Shown here one piece after another: positions 13,061 to 26,499 of a stretch of DNA of 64,000 nucleotides. Location: the NCBI GenBank assembly GCA_014338405.1, contig JTDE01001094.1:113275-177274 (forward strand), written 5' to 3'. A program made the position numbers and the translations under genes. The notes beneath the pieces are model-generated. The model was not told where the DNA came from, ran no database searches, and saw only the letters and a program-made list of their open reading frames with translations. The first letter of the stretch is position 1. Every line of letters begins with the position of its first letter. The stretch comes from Paragonimus skrjabini miyazakii. Lineage: Eukaryota; Platyhelminthes; Trematoda; Plagiorchiida; Troglotrematidae.

Positions 13061-13280
13061 TTCAACTGCCCGGCGGATAGCTGTGTATAGAGCTTGGGAC
13101 TATTCTGTTGACATCGAAAGTAATTTACACACTGCGCCAATGATCATGCTAACTGAGAAACTGATCCAGAAACTCAGGCAGCGCCACCAGGTGAAGGAGA
13201 TCTTGTATCACTGAGGCCCTGAGTTCATTCAAAATTTACATTGCCACCCATTCTCTTCTTCCGTTGACTTTGTCACTGCA

Positions 13281-14329
13281 CAAGATGTTATAACCTGGAG
13301 TGTCCACAACAATGTCAATCAGGAAATTCTGATATCATCTCAGACAGAACAGTACTCAGTCATGTTACATAATGTTTTTAATTGGTCATATTTCGAATTG
13401 TTTCAATGGTCAAAACGCCTCCCCACTAGTCAAGGATCCTAAAATCCTCTAAGACCCAGTTCTTTCTCCATCTGTCTTTTCTAATTCAACGAGCCTCATG
13501 CCAAAGTATGCATGATGTCGTCTTCGGTGTTCAAAATTTGGAAATACACTCCTCTCTAGTCTTGTAAAATGTTCTCAGCTGATTGTTCTATTCCATGTTC
13601 ATTACCGTTCAATACGCCCACGTGTTGATATACTATTTGTATATTTTAAAGGAACAACCAACCAGTAGCTTTTTGATGAGTGTCTCACTTACATATTGAC
13701 AATGAACTTCTTCCTAAGCCCCAATCTGGTAACTAGTGAGGGGTTACGCTGAGTCTCAATTTGACGTGGTCTCTTCATGTAAATAATGTCTTCATTGAAG
13801 TGAGAAGACATACATTTGTTTTACGTTTGAATTTGTTTTCAATCTCATATGATCGTATCCACCAACTTGTGAATGCATAAGTACTCTTCTTCTGTCTATG
13901 CCACTCACAAGTCATTTTCTCCGGAGGTCTAATCAAAAAGTCAATTTCCTTTCTACATAGTAGCGGAACTCCTCCATATCGAATTTATTTTAATTCAGCA
14001 TGACACTGAAAACTTACATCCTTAGGTGACTTGATTTTGAAGTATATAAGTCCTCACAAACCTTGTGTGAATTTAATTTTCCTCTCCAGCCGGAGTTTTC
14101 GTAGTGTGTTTCCATACTTAGGTACCGATTCAAATCGGTATGTATGCACGAACAATCGCACATGATTTCTCTGTTTGACATGGTTTCCTACTAATCCCGA
14201 CAATGTTGCAAATGAACTGGTAGTAAAACTGAACGAATAACTGTTGTATGTCCTGCTAGGTGAAGATGTGACCGTGTAAATGTTGCAAATTTATCGCCCA
14301 AAGAGCACAAGGCAATTCAGTTGACTCAC
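13281..14329. other. No gene recognised
   Basis: AT-rich, stops in all frames, no coding or repeat signal that I can support. Confidence 0.45.
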
Positions 14330-14555
14330 AGAGACAAAATGGCAACATAAGCCTGTGGAGAATAGCCATGCGCTGTCTGTGTGGCATTACGGGCTAAGGT
14401 AATACGACAAGCATATTCTCTGTCGACGTCGTTCACCGGGAGCAGTTTCATATAATCATACAGACAATCGATAAGAGCGCTTACCAAGTCGTCAACGCGA
14501 ACTTCGATTATGAAAAGGGAGGTCGAACTACTATTGACGAGCACCACATGCAATG
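14330..14555 (-). CDS. Unassigned exon-like segment
   Basis: A 226-nt open segment on the - strand between a pyrimidine-flanked acceptor (GTTAG, its G at 14556) and a GTGAGT donor (14329-14324). It encodes about 75 residues including DDLVSALIDCLYDYMKLLPV and DREYACRITLARNA, an amphipathic helical look. I recognise no family. I considered it as the missing C-terminal exon of the acyl-CoA dehydrogenase upstream on the same strand, because it has a helix of similar pattern. However, its phase does not fit exon 10 directly and the distance is about 12.5 kb. Confidence 0.35.
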
Positions 14556-15513
14556 CTAACGAACAGTAAGTCACCGTACGTCCTCACCCTACTTGAGACA
14601 TGGCCAGAAACCGGTTTGAATAGGTTGACATTCGTTACACACACCGTTCTACAAGAGACAATCCCAGATCGATGTCCTGTGAACTGAATGAAAAGCTCCT
14701 CGAATATCCAAAAAGACCAATATCACTCACCTGTAAGTGTGTTCTGGCAACTGAGGGAGCGTAAAGATAGTGCTGATGCATGCTCAGCCAACTGATCACG
14801 TGTTCGCATCAGCTTGCAAAAGACCATACCGGTTACCATTTTTGATGCGAGTGGAATTAGACATAATCCTCGATGATTGGCACACATGTAAAATGGACCT
14901 TATTTGGAGATGGGTACGAGTTTCGAGGCGCCCTATTCAGATGGAATGAGTCCTTCATCCTGAAACTCTCGCAATGAAGCGTTCAGCTTCCTCATTAGGA
15001 TTTCCAAAAGTATTCGCGCGCAAAAGATTTAAAAGGATGGTCCTTATGGATGCTACTTGTGCTTCTTTTCCTACACCATTTCTGTCCACGTTTACTCTCT
15101 CAACACGAAAAATTTCCATTATTGTATATGCACACGTTCAAATTCATCAACAAGTCTCACATTGCACATCCTGCGAGTTTAACAATCAACCGATTTCTAT
15201 GTGAGGATGTCCCCTGATAGCATTATCACATTTTATCAGTGTTAAAATGTTGACCACCATATTTTTACATCCATACTGAACACTCACCACCTCGGAAGCA
15301 TAAACCTGATTTTATTTCGCCTGATAATCCGTTCCAAAAGAAAACTTCGAAGTTCAGGACCGATTTACACAGTCACATTGACAGGAAAGCACTACATATA
15401 TTGTGTGGATTGCAGGCAGAGTGCGAAATGGATTAATTGAACCCACAATACATCCCCAAAAGTAGTTCCCAACTGATGATTGAGAAGAAGATAAACATTT
15501 ACCCTTTACATAC

Positions 15514-15659
15514 ATGATGTTAAATCGTGCAGCTGAAACAGAACGATGAATTAATCTAAACGGAACGGTGAGAGATTTCGTTCTCAACTGTTTCATATAA
15601 GTGTACGTGTGCCGAGTAAGTTCAAAAGTTGCCTCCAAATTAGGTACTATTTGATGTAC
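15514..15659 (-). CDS. Unassigned exon-like segment
   Basis: A 146-nt open segment with acceptor TTTCTCAG (its G at 15660) and donor GTATGT (15513-15508). It encodes VHQIVPNLEATFELTRHTY and MKQLRTKSLTVPFRLIHRS, a composition compatible with a real exon. It enters in phase 0 and leaves in phase 2. It lies on the same strand as the exon-like segment at 14330, but the phases of the two do not match with the splice sites chosen. No family recognised. Confidence 0.35.
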
Positions 15660-15779
15660 CTGAGAAATGCTAACTAGTGATGAAAAGTAAAACTGAACAG
15701 TAAAACGGAGTGACTGGTGTTTTGGGTCTTCCAATAGGAATAGTTCGTTAGATTGGTGGAAGGAAGTGAACAACTGATT

Positions 15780-18700
15780 CGAGCCTACACGGTTGAATTA
15801 GAGAATTGACCAAACGTGAACTGACGAATTTATGACCCAAAAGCGAACAGATCGATCGGCTGAAAAACGTAGCGCTAAGCAAAGCACGTGTCAGACTGGG
15901 ATCACTTTGACCAACAGACATACTTCATACAATAAGATTGTTTACAATGAATAAATCTGAAGTTAGGTGGTTTTTGCGTACTTTATGAGTTCTTCAGAAA
16001 ACGGCTAGGAGCAAACAAACAGATTGACGACAAATAAATGAAAATCACAGTCACCACACTTGAAGCTAATAAAGGACCGATTCCACATTTCATTTCAAAG
16101 TAAATTACGTCCAACGGTCAACCCTATTTAGGCAGTGAATAGTATTAAGCTTATACCTTTAATCTCTGATACAGTGGGCGAAGTTCTTATGAATGGTTGT
16201 CGAATGACCCAAATTTCAGATCAACTACACTGGTTCTAACGACAACATACTTAATCATGTGCCATAGATCAGTGTTAACACTACAAGACATCTTTACTTG
16301 GGCTGGAAGATGTAGATGTTGTTGTGTGGAGTGGACAAACATGCAGTACAATATAACAACATTTATTAGTGCACTCCAGGTAGGAAGAGAGAAAAACGAA
16401 AGTTTAAAATTTGGTCGAAAACCAAACCAAACCTTTAGGGTACAAACTTGAAAAGAAGGAAGGACAGAGGATCACCCCGACTGAGGCTTCTGAAAAGGAA
16501 GACAGCGGTCGTGGTTGATGCAAGCACATACCACATTTTAATAATCCACTGGTGAATAACACAAAATAAACTGATGTGTTCACTGTTCATAGAGAATTAA
16601 GCTAGGATTGTCAGTTCAACACTGGCTACACCTAAAACAACATGGACTACTTATTAGACTTCATGACAAATAGCTTTAAGTTTCCATTTGTTGTTGTTCG
16701 AACTTACAGTCTGAAACGAAGTTTGAATTGACAACTTTTCGCGTTGTAAGCCGAAGTACTTATCCGCTTGTTCATCAGTTTGGCGAGCATTGTCTTAATA
16801 AATTGTTCTACCGCGTCAAACACTTGAACGTACAGCAGAGCTCAGTGTCCATAGTGAGGTGAGTGAGAAGCCGACATGCAGCCGGGTTGATCACCACCTA
16901 GAAGAGTTTTGTGTCCCAACATAGTCATCAAAACAAAAAGCAGTAAAATCAAATAAGATTAATTAGTAACGAGAATACTATAATACAGTAGAGAAAACCA
17001 GCGGTTGACCAATTGGTATAGCTGGATCGTGTGCCGAGTTGGACTGATGCATTTTCCAGGCTAACCTAATCACCAAACTCGGGTTAGTGGGTGTGAAACT
17101 GGATAGCCTCGATGTGCAAGCAATTCGCTTGCGATCCGATGTTTATCTCGATGCAAATCAGAAAAGTCACCAAAATTGGATTCGATACGTTTGCATGCCA
17201 ATTTGGCAAATGTGGTTGCCAATCGGATCTGATGGAGAAAAGAAGCAAACCAGAAGAAAACATGTGGATCACTAACATTTTACAAGCTAATTACGGTATA
17301 TTACCCAGAATAATTTGAAGTATCTAACGGGTTCGCAAGCAATCAAAACCCATCAGGTTACAACTACTTCAAAGGAAAGGGCGATCCCAACCATGCTCAA
17401 GCATCATGCTAAAATATAGAGAGCAGATGAACAGTCGGATAAAACATGATGAAATGTATAACAAAAATCCTATTTCAAAAAGCACTCAACTAGAATTTTA
17501 GGAATTAAAAATCATACATATTTGATTGCAACGTTCACCGTTCCACTGATATTTTGATTAGGATTTCGATTTGCACTAATTGAACATAACTTACGATTGA
17601 ACGTAGCTTTTGCATTCATGTACATCCAACCCAACCAACTCCTCGCGAAATGAAGCGCTGGGACGGACATACCTTCTTCTTAGTACGTACTAGTAGTGCA
17701 TATCCCTGATAGAATCGGCAGTGAAACTCTAGTTCCCGTTCTCGTGAAGCTACTCTATTGCCCACTGGGCCACTGACAACAACTTAGGCACGATCGAAGT
17801 ATAATATTCAATCACAGAAAGAAACACCAAACCCGGCCAAAGCTCTTAATACAACGTTTCCGAACGAACATTCGATTTCGTCACCAGGGCTGTGAGGTGT
17901 TCATTGCTACAGAAAACATGGACCACGCGAACACAGGCTTAAATGAATTACTAGTCGTGGACACGACGTCACAACCAATAGTGAAATTTTGTCCGCATTG
18001 TCTGAAGATCATTCTTCTACTTGAGTCTTAGTGATGATAAGATGTTAGTAGTGACGCATTGTTTGAAAAGTTGGCATCAAACTATCGAAAACAGAAGTAC
18101 AATAACGGAGTAACGTTTACAGTTTATGAACAATCAATTTATTGAATACCAAACATTGTAAGTGTATCGAGTATATGCTAATGTGGCTAGATGGAGAAAC
18201 GCCTGAAGGACCTATGAGTTCAGATATGTTTCTCCCCGGTATAAAGAAAAAATCTGTCTTCCGGGTCAGGTTAGCGCGGTTTCAGTTCTACTGGACGAAC
18301 CATGTACATAGTGCTAGAGTTGGTTACAGTTGAACCGTTAGTTCTGTTTGTCCGGTGAAAGATAGTTAAATCGTTGAGTAGACGTTTTCGGTAACAGGTG
18401 AGTGGTTCGGGGGTAATAATACCAACTATCAATCACCAAGACTGTAGGTTCCATCCTTCGACACTTCGACCAAGGTTTGGACAGTGTGCCTGTATCAGAC
18501 CCATATGAGACCTAACACACTGAATGGTAACAATTACTTTTCCGTGTACAAGCTGAAAATTCAATCAGAACTAACAGTCACTACTGCATTCATAAGGTAT
18601 AACTAAAATAATAGCCATCGTAAGAGGGATTCAGAGTTCCTGCTGTGAACCTGCTACAAAAGCAAAAATTCCACTAAAAAAACCGATGCATACCCGATAG

Positions 18701-21700
18701 CTCGAAAATGTTACTAAACACGAAACCCAAGGAGATCATAAGTTTAACTAAATAGTAAAACATGAGACAAGATGTAAAAAAAATCGCAATGTACATCCGT
18801 CAAAGACAAAAGAAAGGAATACTGATCATAGACAGTTGTTACGTCGCATGGACATAAGACCTTTATTGATAAGCTACATTTCAATCACTTCAGGCTACGA
18901 GTTAGCTTTAAAGCAAATGATGTTTTTAGAGCAAAATTGAATCAATTCAAGGAATCCCACCCCGAAGATGGGAAGCTAAAGAGCCTGGTGTCCGAAAGCA
19001 GGCGTACCAACAGTCTAGCTGTTACATATGCGTACATTGGCTTGTTTGAAAACTATGTCACTTTAAAATAAACGAACGTATCATGAAATGGGGGCTATAC
19101 AAAATCATAAAAATAAAGCCGAATAATGATGCGGTCCTAGGGGCGTATAGAATTTTTAAAAGTAGTAAAGTAGTGTGTGTATGGATTCAGCAACATTCTT
19201 CCCATAAGACACACGGTTACAAGCAACAAACACGAACGTGTATTTACAACTGTCAGGCTAAACAAAGTCTAGTCAAGAGGAATGGCCAGTTACTTATGCC
19301 GGAGAGCAGATGACCACGTAATGGGAACTTTATAACTTGTACAATCCAGACGGAATATATGGGGAATGATTCGTGTTGCGATTAAGTACCTGAGCTCTAG
19401 GAAAGATTGATACACATGTACATGACATACGTATGTGAAATAGATTTAATATGCAGCAAATTTGGTCGTGTGCAAATTATCACGCAAGCATTGTATGCAA
19501 ATTCCTATTGACCGAAAACTGATGGTAAATGGACTTTGCTTAGAGGAAATATTAGCCACTGGAATCAGAAAACGACAACTTAAAACGGAAGTGAGGGAAA
19601 AGATTCATGTTAACCGGCAGTATGAGATACACATCGTTTAGCACAGTATGACACAACTGAAAGCAGACGAAAGGCATTCATGTGTTGTACGGTAGGTGTG
19701 TCTGTCCAGGACACCATTAAGAAGAAATGAGTGTTAGGGACCATCTGAGCATTAGGGTTCGGGGCTGCCGGTATATCTGATCGCAGTCACCGTGTGATCT
19801 AACAGAGGTTGTACACCATTTTGACAGTAAGATTCTTGGGGATCTATGTGCCTTCCAGGAAAGTAAGTGAAATCTTATTCAACAAAATGGCGAGCGTAGT
19901 CATATTATCGCCAAAGACCCCAGACAGACCAACCTAAGTGAAGGCTGAATTGCATACGAAAGCCTGAGAAGCACCAGGCTGCAAATGGACCCAGTTCACT
20001 CGTCAAGAATACATCATCATCCCAGCTACTCACAACTTATCGGCAACCCCGAATCAACCACTGATGAGACAGACGCAGGTATGGTTCACAGATCGAATCG
20101 TTGACACCCCCAACTCATCTACAGTACATGATCGCTGGGATTTCTATTGTGAACTGTTTTGACGTAACCAACCCAGTAAAATCAAAACCTTCCGAATTTA
20201 TCCAATGTTGTCGTTCTGATAAAAAGGACAAAACCACCCCCAAATGATGTGACATTCGTTTGTGTCGACCGAATAGGTTTCAGAGCCAATTATTCTAGGC
20301 AAAATAAACTCAAAAATGCCATGATAAGTAGCCCAATAACAACTGTTCGTCAACAACGACTGTTCTTTTGAAAACAGTGATAAATTGACCATTTAAACCT
20401 GATAGCCCGTGTGAAGAATCTTTTGCCAACAATCAATATAACTATTTCTATGAGGGGTCATCGGACACTGATGACTGGACCGCTGATACTCAGAGTGCCA
20501 TAATAAGGTATGGTTGATACAGATCATCAAGATAAACCTCTATATCGAATAGGATCTTACGTCTATGAACTGTAGTGCTCCAATCCAGATGGATCATCTC
20601 TCTGACATTTTAATTTTGCATCTGGTCCCTAGTTTTCAGCTTACGTAGTTGAACTAAATTAGGCAGTTTGACTTTCAAAGTTGCTCAGAATCACCAATGC
20701 CAAGAAATTTTTTTTAATCAAAAGCTTTATCCTAAACAGGAACACACTGGTCTACTGACGACAGCATTAAACTCATTCAGACTCGATAGAGTGACATAGA
20801 CTGTCATTCGATAATTCAAACATGCAAACATGACATCGGTGATAGTCAAGCGACCGAGAACGATGTATAAGATGAACATCAGACCATGAACTACACATAA
20901 GTGATGTCACACATAAGCATACTGTTGTTTGAAAAGGTAGCAAATGTTATAGCCTAGTGTTCCGGTTTGACCGCAGCAAGCCAGTGTTGTTTAGGTATAA
21001 AACGTTAACTGATTGTCAACCATTTTAGTAGCACATACCTACCTAAACTCATTGAAAAACATGTGTACTAAGAACGATGTGTCTGTTGAAAAAAGAGAAG
21101 TTTTCAAATTCAGAGGTCGATTGATAAGAATCGTTAAACAATCAGAGGTAGTTCGATCAGTGTGCAAATACACAGCATAAACAAATTCACGAACACCGTG
21201 ATAAACAGGATGAATTTTGACAGCATATAATAAACTTGAAAACAATCTCTAGAAATCGAGGATTAATGTAACGGACACAGTTTGTGAATAGTGCCTACCT
21301 CGTAATCATGCAAGTGTATACCAATGCTAATCGCACGGGAGGCGCGACCCAAGCAAACACCGGCCAGAAAGAGGTCAGTTGCGCAGTCAGCCAATTTGAC
21401 CAAATACATCTGATCATCCATGATGGCCTAAGGGAGTTCAGTCCATTAAGGAAGACGGTTGGGTTACACAAAAAATTTCAAACGGCAATCGAGAGCAGGA
21501 AACATAATTTACGAAAAACAGTGGGGATGAACTAGTTGATAGAACAAGTGGGTCAAAATGATTCTGGGTGAAGATAAAACACCTATTCCTCCGGTTACTT
21601 ATGAGTGGTGGGAAGTTGGCTAATTTCAAGATGAACGCCAATTATATTCAATCGCAACCTTCGCATTCCCAGAGAATTTCCAGCCAGCCAATTTCAAAAA

Positions 21701-21760
21701 GAAACACTGAATTCGAGGTTCGTTTCCGTTAGAGCTACTCAATAGTGTACATTCTTGCCA
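15780..21760. other. No gene recognised
   Basis: About 6 kb with only short open frames in unrelated phases. 17084-17318 is open in three frames on both strands, but its translation shows no family. No repeat family or RNA gene could be supported. Confidence 0.45.
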
Positions 21761-21761
21761 G

Positions 21762-21992
21762 GGCCATGGCTAGAACTTTTATCACGTTTTCAACAGACAG
21801 TCATGTTGACCGTTGCGCCATCCGCCTAACATCAGGCACGATCGAATTATCACACCTGAACGCTAAACCATTTTTGCATGTGAGCAACAATCAGGTTGTC
21901 CGATCGTCCAAACATTATTCCAAACATATTATTCCAGTGCCAAGCGATGTCACTCAAGAAACTGCAGCAACGAACTGTAACCAATTCAAAAC
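21762..21992 (+). CDS. Unassigned exon-like segment
   Basis: Open between acceptor-like CTTGCCAG (AG at 21760-21761) and a strong donor GTGAGT at 21993-21998. It encodes about 76 residues including DRCAIRLTSGTIELSHLNAK and SKHIIPVPSDVTQETAATN. The pattern (short beta-like segments, then SK-IIPVP-DV) faintly recalls the alpha-crystallin fold of small heat-shock proteins, but that is a guess. No partner exon was identified. Confidence 0.33.
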
Positions 21993-21999
21993 GTGAGTA

Positions 22000-23940
22000 A
22001 GTCTGATGCACTAACGTATACTGTATGAAACATTCTGTAAATTGAACAGGGTAAAAACCGGTGGGCGATTGCTTAATGTTTGTAGATTGGATAAAGGCAC
22101 ATTTAGCTCCACCAAGGATGAATATTGTTCGGCCTGTGGAACAAAATTCTTACGACAGACAAATCTTTAAGCAAACTTTGGGCTCTACTAAGTTATAAAC
22201 AGTATAACACTGGTCTACAGGATACACGTGATAACTGCAAAGCAGTCGAAAACAAGTGTTGACCATAGAATAGGCTACTTAAAATGAATCAGTAATGTGA
22301 AAATCCATCAGCAAATTCGGCATAACTTCAAAAAAGCTCGGCGATGACCAATCTTTCACTTCAGACAGCCTTGCGAAACCAGATGAACTTGTTACAGATT
22401 TGGAAGTATACTGATCGGGCTGGAGGTGAGTGAATAGATAAATCTGGAGGCAAGATACCATAGGTCAAGTGTATAGAAAGAATATTGGTAATATCTCCGA
22501 ATTTCGGATTACCAGGGTCCGGAGCATATCCAACATAAAAGTGGGCACATGCACCTGATTATTGTCGCGATTTCTCTTAATAAATGAATGATCGTATGCA
22601 AACCACACTTGTGCGCTTCGACTTGAATGACTGAACGTGTACGTCTATTGCGCACAGCTGCAGATGCGTTCGAGTCTCGTCGGTTACGTGACCTCCGTTA
22701 CTGCAAGTTGACTGTAAACCTGGTTAATTCGACATATCTAAAAAGAAGCTGACAGTCAGTCGACGTTTTATAAAAAGGTTGAGGATGAACTTGATGACGG
22801 CACACTAGCCATGAATCGAAGTGTTCTCTACTACAACGCTTCAAATGAAACATTGATCATCGAAGTGGGACAACACTTACGAAGTGAAAAACATCCCATT
22901 CCATATTTCTAGAGAGAAAATTTCACCAAAAGATGCAATAGCATAACTAAAACGTCCTCGATGAAAAAGTGTACGTGGGTCGTTGAGGAAATAACCGACA
23001 AAATAAACCCTTGAAACACTTCTATTGACCTCTTTTCTTGTGACGAATTCATCCCCACACTTTTTGTCTGCGCTAGTCTTGATTCGTCCACCGGTTCCCA
23101 ATCCACCACCAACATCACAGTGATGCGGTAACCGTTCGGCATTCATCACGACCGCGCCAGTGTGTTAGTGACATATACGACAATACCGACAAGTAGACAC
23201 TGGAAGATATGCGGACTGCAATAGAGCAGCTGGCAGTGGGTGTAACTTCACTGAGAACAGTATCACGGAAGAACGACAGACAAGGCTGCTCCTTCATCTG
23301 TGATGAAAAAGGACGTTGAAAGAAGAATTGCCCAACCTGGCGATTTAGGGTGTCTAAAAATAAAATGTTCCGTGATTGTTCTTTTTGCTGGACGAGTCAA
23401 CTAGTAATGGGAGACATTGAGCGAGGGACCAATCATACAACGGTTGAAGTTGACGAGGTAGAACAGTACTTGGTCGATACGGGGGTAGCTCTTTTGTGGA
23501 TTGCTCGTAGAGTGGAACAATACGTAGAACCGACATATATATGAAGATCAGGGCAGCTGGAGATCATAACTTGTTAGTTGATGGCGTGAAATAATGTGGG
23601 ATGCGTAGTGGCAGCCATATCGTGAGTCACCGTTTCACTGTCTCCAAAAACACTAAGCAGACAATCCTTAGAGCCGATATCCTTACTGCAACACAGGCAA
23701 CAGACTAACCTGAAGCTCAAGAAACCGTCAACCAGGTACAGTTCCCTGACACTTGTTAGACGGCAACACAATAGCGTCAACCAAGTACCCATGGCCAGAA
23801 ACTTTAGTTGCACAGTCCCCTTGCTCTAATCCACGGTCGATAAATACACCGCGTTATTCACGAACGACGACTATTCGTAGGACTTCTGCAACCGAATTGC
23901 ACATGAAACACCAACAACCGGAACATTCCGACCTCACGGA
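22000..23940. other. No gene recognised, upstream flank of the gypsy relic
   Basis: No 5' LTR, gag or protease of the downstream gypsy element was recognised here. Open frames on both strands between 22877 and 23977 overlap each other and show no domain. Confidence 0.4.
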
Positions 23941-23943
23941 CCC

Positions 23944-25020
23944 CGTAGAATACCTGTTCATCTTGAAGAGGAAGTGAAAAAGCAAACATCGAACAAGTTG
24001 GATAAGGGTGTTATGGAAGAAGCCAACGGTCCGTCCAATTCGTTTGTGTGAGAATGTTCAACGGGAAATGCCACTTTTTTGTAAATTTTAGACGGCTAAA
24101 TGAGGTAACGCAGAATACAATTATGCCGGTATCGTCTGTCACCGATAGTTTCTATTAGGTGTAACAGGCGAAGTTGTTCACCGTGTCGAACTTACGTTCC
24201 GGATGCCAGCACGCAGCTACCAAACCCGCAGGTCGTGAGAAAATCGCATTCGCGGTGGGCGAAGGATTATCATTTTAAACGCATGCCGTTTGGCTTATCC
24301 GGGGCACCATTTACACTTGGACACCTGATAGTTCAATTGGTAAAACGACTAGATAATGTGGCGATGTATAAGGAAGATATTGTAACATACACAAACTCTT
24401 GATCGGAACACGCCGCCGACCTGGATGCTACCTTGGAACGAATTAAGAACTCTGGATACCAGATCAACGCTGATAAGTCACAGCTCGGAAGGCAATCGGC
24501 AATGCTACTGAGATAAAGGGTTGGTCAAAGTGAAATAAAGCCTCTGCCAGCCAAAATAATGATAATTAACGAAAACATGGCTTCAAGTTCTAAGCGCACG
24601 TTGAGACCGTTTCTGGGTCGAGTAGAATACTGAAGTCGGTTCGTGAAAAAGTTTTATTCCACTACGTCACCACTGTACGAACTCCTTCGAAAAAACAAGC
24701 AATTTGATGACGCCCACAGAACGTTCACGCAAGTGTAACAAGAAATGAACCAGTGGAAACTGACGCCGGAACTTCCGAATACAGAGGGAACGTTCATCGT
24801 AGCAGCAAATGTCAGCGATCGTGGCACTGGGGCAGTAATCAAGCAGAAGGAAGGGGTAATCGAATACATCAGCAGAGTCTTGACCCCGGCAAGGCAGAAG
24901 TATTCTACCACTGAGACGGAATGTTTGACAAGCGTCTGGGCACTGGACAAGTGGAGACCGTACTTAGTGGATCAACAGTTCAACGTGGAGACTGACCATA
25001 AACCTAAGAGGACCTAAGAA
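23944..25020 (+). pseudogene. Gypsy reverse transcriptase and RNase H remnant
   Basis: RRIPVHLEEEVKK at 23944 and GVMEEANGPSNSFV are the start of a gypsy RT domain. LRPFLGRVEY and SPLYELLRKNKQFDDA near 24600-24720 are the RT connection. 24745-25017 is RNase H, with VAANVSDRGTGAVIKQK, YISRVLTPARQKYSTTETE, CLTSVWALDKWRPYL and TDHKP. The RT catalytic region around 24360 reads YKED instead of YxDD and stops follow, so the enzyme is dead. Confidence 0.82.
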
Positions 25021-25152
25021 AATTAGCCGTCTACGTCTACGACGATATGATTATGCGATCAACCTGGTTGGGAGTTGCGTCGCTGATTTGTTCCTCAATC
25101 GCAGGTAGATAACGACCGTCCCAAAGTTACTTTTGAAATCAACGGCTTAGTA

Positions 25153-26363
25153 ATGGAACAGGACACAAAAACACCAGAACGTCTGCAGCGTCAAAATAAG
25201 TTTCTACGAAAAGTGATTGACACTCTAGCAAAAGACGTGTGGATTCCAACAAATACTAGGGATGAAGAGCTGAAAATAATCGCGCCGCAGTGTGGAGGAG
25301 TTGGCTCAAACAGTGCGAGCGTTGGCAGTTCTCATGTGGTGGTCGTTCCAAGAAAACTGAGGGTGAAACTGGTAGCAAGCTGCGTGAAATTGCACACGTT
25401 GAATGTACCAGACCGTACGATCTACTGCAACAAAGAGCATATTGGCTAAATATGAAAGACGAAGTGACCGATTACGTACTTGCATGCCAACGGCGTCAGT
25501 TACTGCAAGGTGACGGCAGGAGAGCCTGGCAGCCTTAACAGCCAACACTTGTATTTGATATCAGTTAACTCTGGTCGGGAGATCTTATGGGCTCATTTCC
25601 ATTGAACACTCGCGGTAGCTAATAGGTTCTGATCACGACAGAATATTTTACCCGTTGGATCGAAGCGTTCTGGACCAGAAGACGTCTACGGTGAGAGACA
25701 TGGTGATGAAGCATATCGCGGCGAACCACGGCGTACCGGAGGCTATCTTGACGGATCAGGGACCATGCTTTGAAAGCGAGGAACTTCGAACACGCACACA
25801 GAAGCTGGCGATCAAGTGCACATGGATGACATCATATCGTTCGCAGATGGACGGATTCAATGAACACGACAATCGAACAATCAGCGGATGGTTGTCAGCC
25901 ATGGGAAGCGATCGCATTGCTACTGGTATTATTGGCCCACCGTGCGTCTGCGCAGGCGAGCACGAAGAAATTTCCATTTCAATTGATGTACGGTAGAACC
26001 TCTCGACTTCCAATGGATCAAGACATTGGAATATGGCCACAGTGCAGCGATTCCACCAGAGAATAAGTCGCCGAAAGAGAAAAGACCAAATAAGATCTGG
26101 AGGCAGACACGAAAAAACAATCGGCAGTTCGACAATTCAGCAAGGCTAGAATGTTCAATCCCGGAGAAGGTGTGAAATATCGAGATCATCCGAACATAAG
26201 TGCCAGCGGCCCGGGTTCAAGAAAACTTCCGCCCAAACGGAAAGGTCCGTATTTTGTGATTTCCAGATGGGACTCGGCATATAAAATCGAGAGAAACGGC
26301 GAGATGAAACGAGTACATGGTAGTGGCACGATATGCTGGTCCAGCGAACCAGAAGATCAATGA
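25153..26363 (+). pseudogene. Gypsy integrase remnant
   Basis: The integrase core is visible in 25655-25996: HIAANHGVPEAILTDQGPCF carries the second catalytic Asp. A SQMDGFNEH block stands where the catalytic Glu normally occurs (family pattern -DG--ER-N; here the Glu-Arg pair is altered to Glu-His after Asn). The C-terminal GPY/F-type module KGPYFVISRWDSAYKIE lies at 26245-26290. Frame changes occur near 25650, 25860 and 26150. The zinc-binding N-terminus is only partly traceable around 25440-25500. Confidence 0.78.
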
Positions 26364-26499
26364 GCTTAGAGACAACATTGCATCGGCCGGAGAGAATCCA
26401 TCAGTAGGTGTGAAAGAATCAATGGATCTCAGAAGGATGAGTGTTGTATAACATGCAACTTCGTTTAGAAGTAGTACTGCACGACTTATACGCGCGGAA

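Larger units (their letters stand above)
10750..13280 (-). mobile_element. Degenerate CR1-like non-LTR retrotransposon
   Basis: A - strand relic in which endonuclease and reverse transcriptase motifs appear in the expected order but in different frames with many stops. In element order they are: endonuclease core IGDFNLPNINF near 13040, RT fingers and palm segments 12560-11650, a PLLFLIFVNDLL block near 11570, the KKANGRLAALSRLLG thumb region 11343-11029, and a C-terminal RGHEFRL-like block near 10890. The order and motifs match the CR1/Jockey group known from flukes. No 3' tail or target duplication was identified. The 5' limit is approximate. Confidence 0.8.

Noticed and set aside
14330..14555. 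Exon-like segment considered as the missing ACAD9-like C-terminal exon
   Set aside because: Entry phase does not match exon 10 and residue similarity is too weak; kept only as an unassigned exon.
16741..16800. Minus-strand CTGATGA followed about 30 nt later by CGCGAAA, considered as a further hammerhead
   Set aside because: No stem II closes between the two blocks and the flanks do not match the pair at 30.6 kb.
17084..17318. Region open in three frames on both strands
   Set aside because: Open frames alone are expected by chance at this length; no family, splice sites or repeat structure support it.
18385..18465. tRNA-like GAGTGGTTCGGGGG and AGGTTCCATCC
   Set aside because: No cloverleaf can be drawn and no second copy was seen.
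20056..20090. Plus-strand CTGATGAG, considered as a hammerhead core
   Set aside because: No GAAA block or stem follows at a suitable distance.
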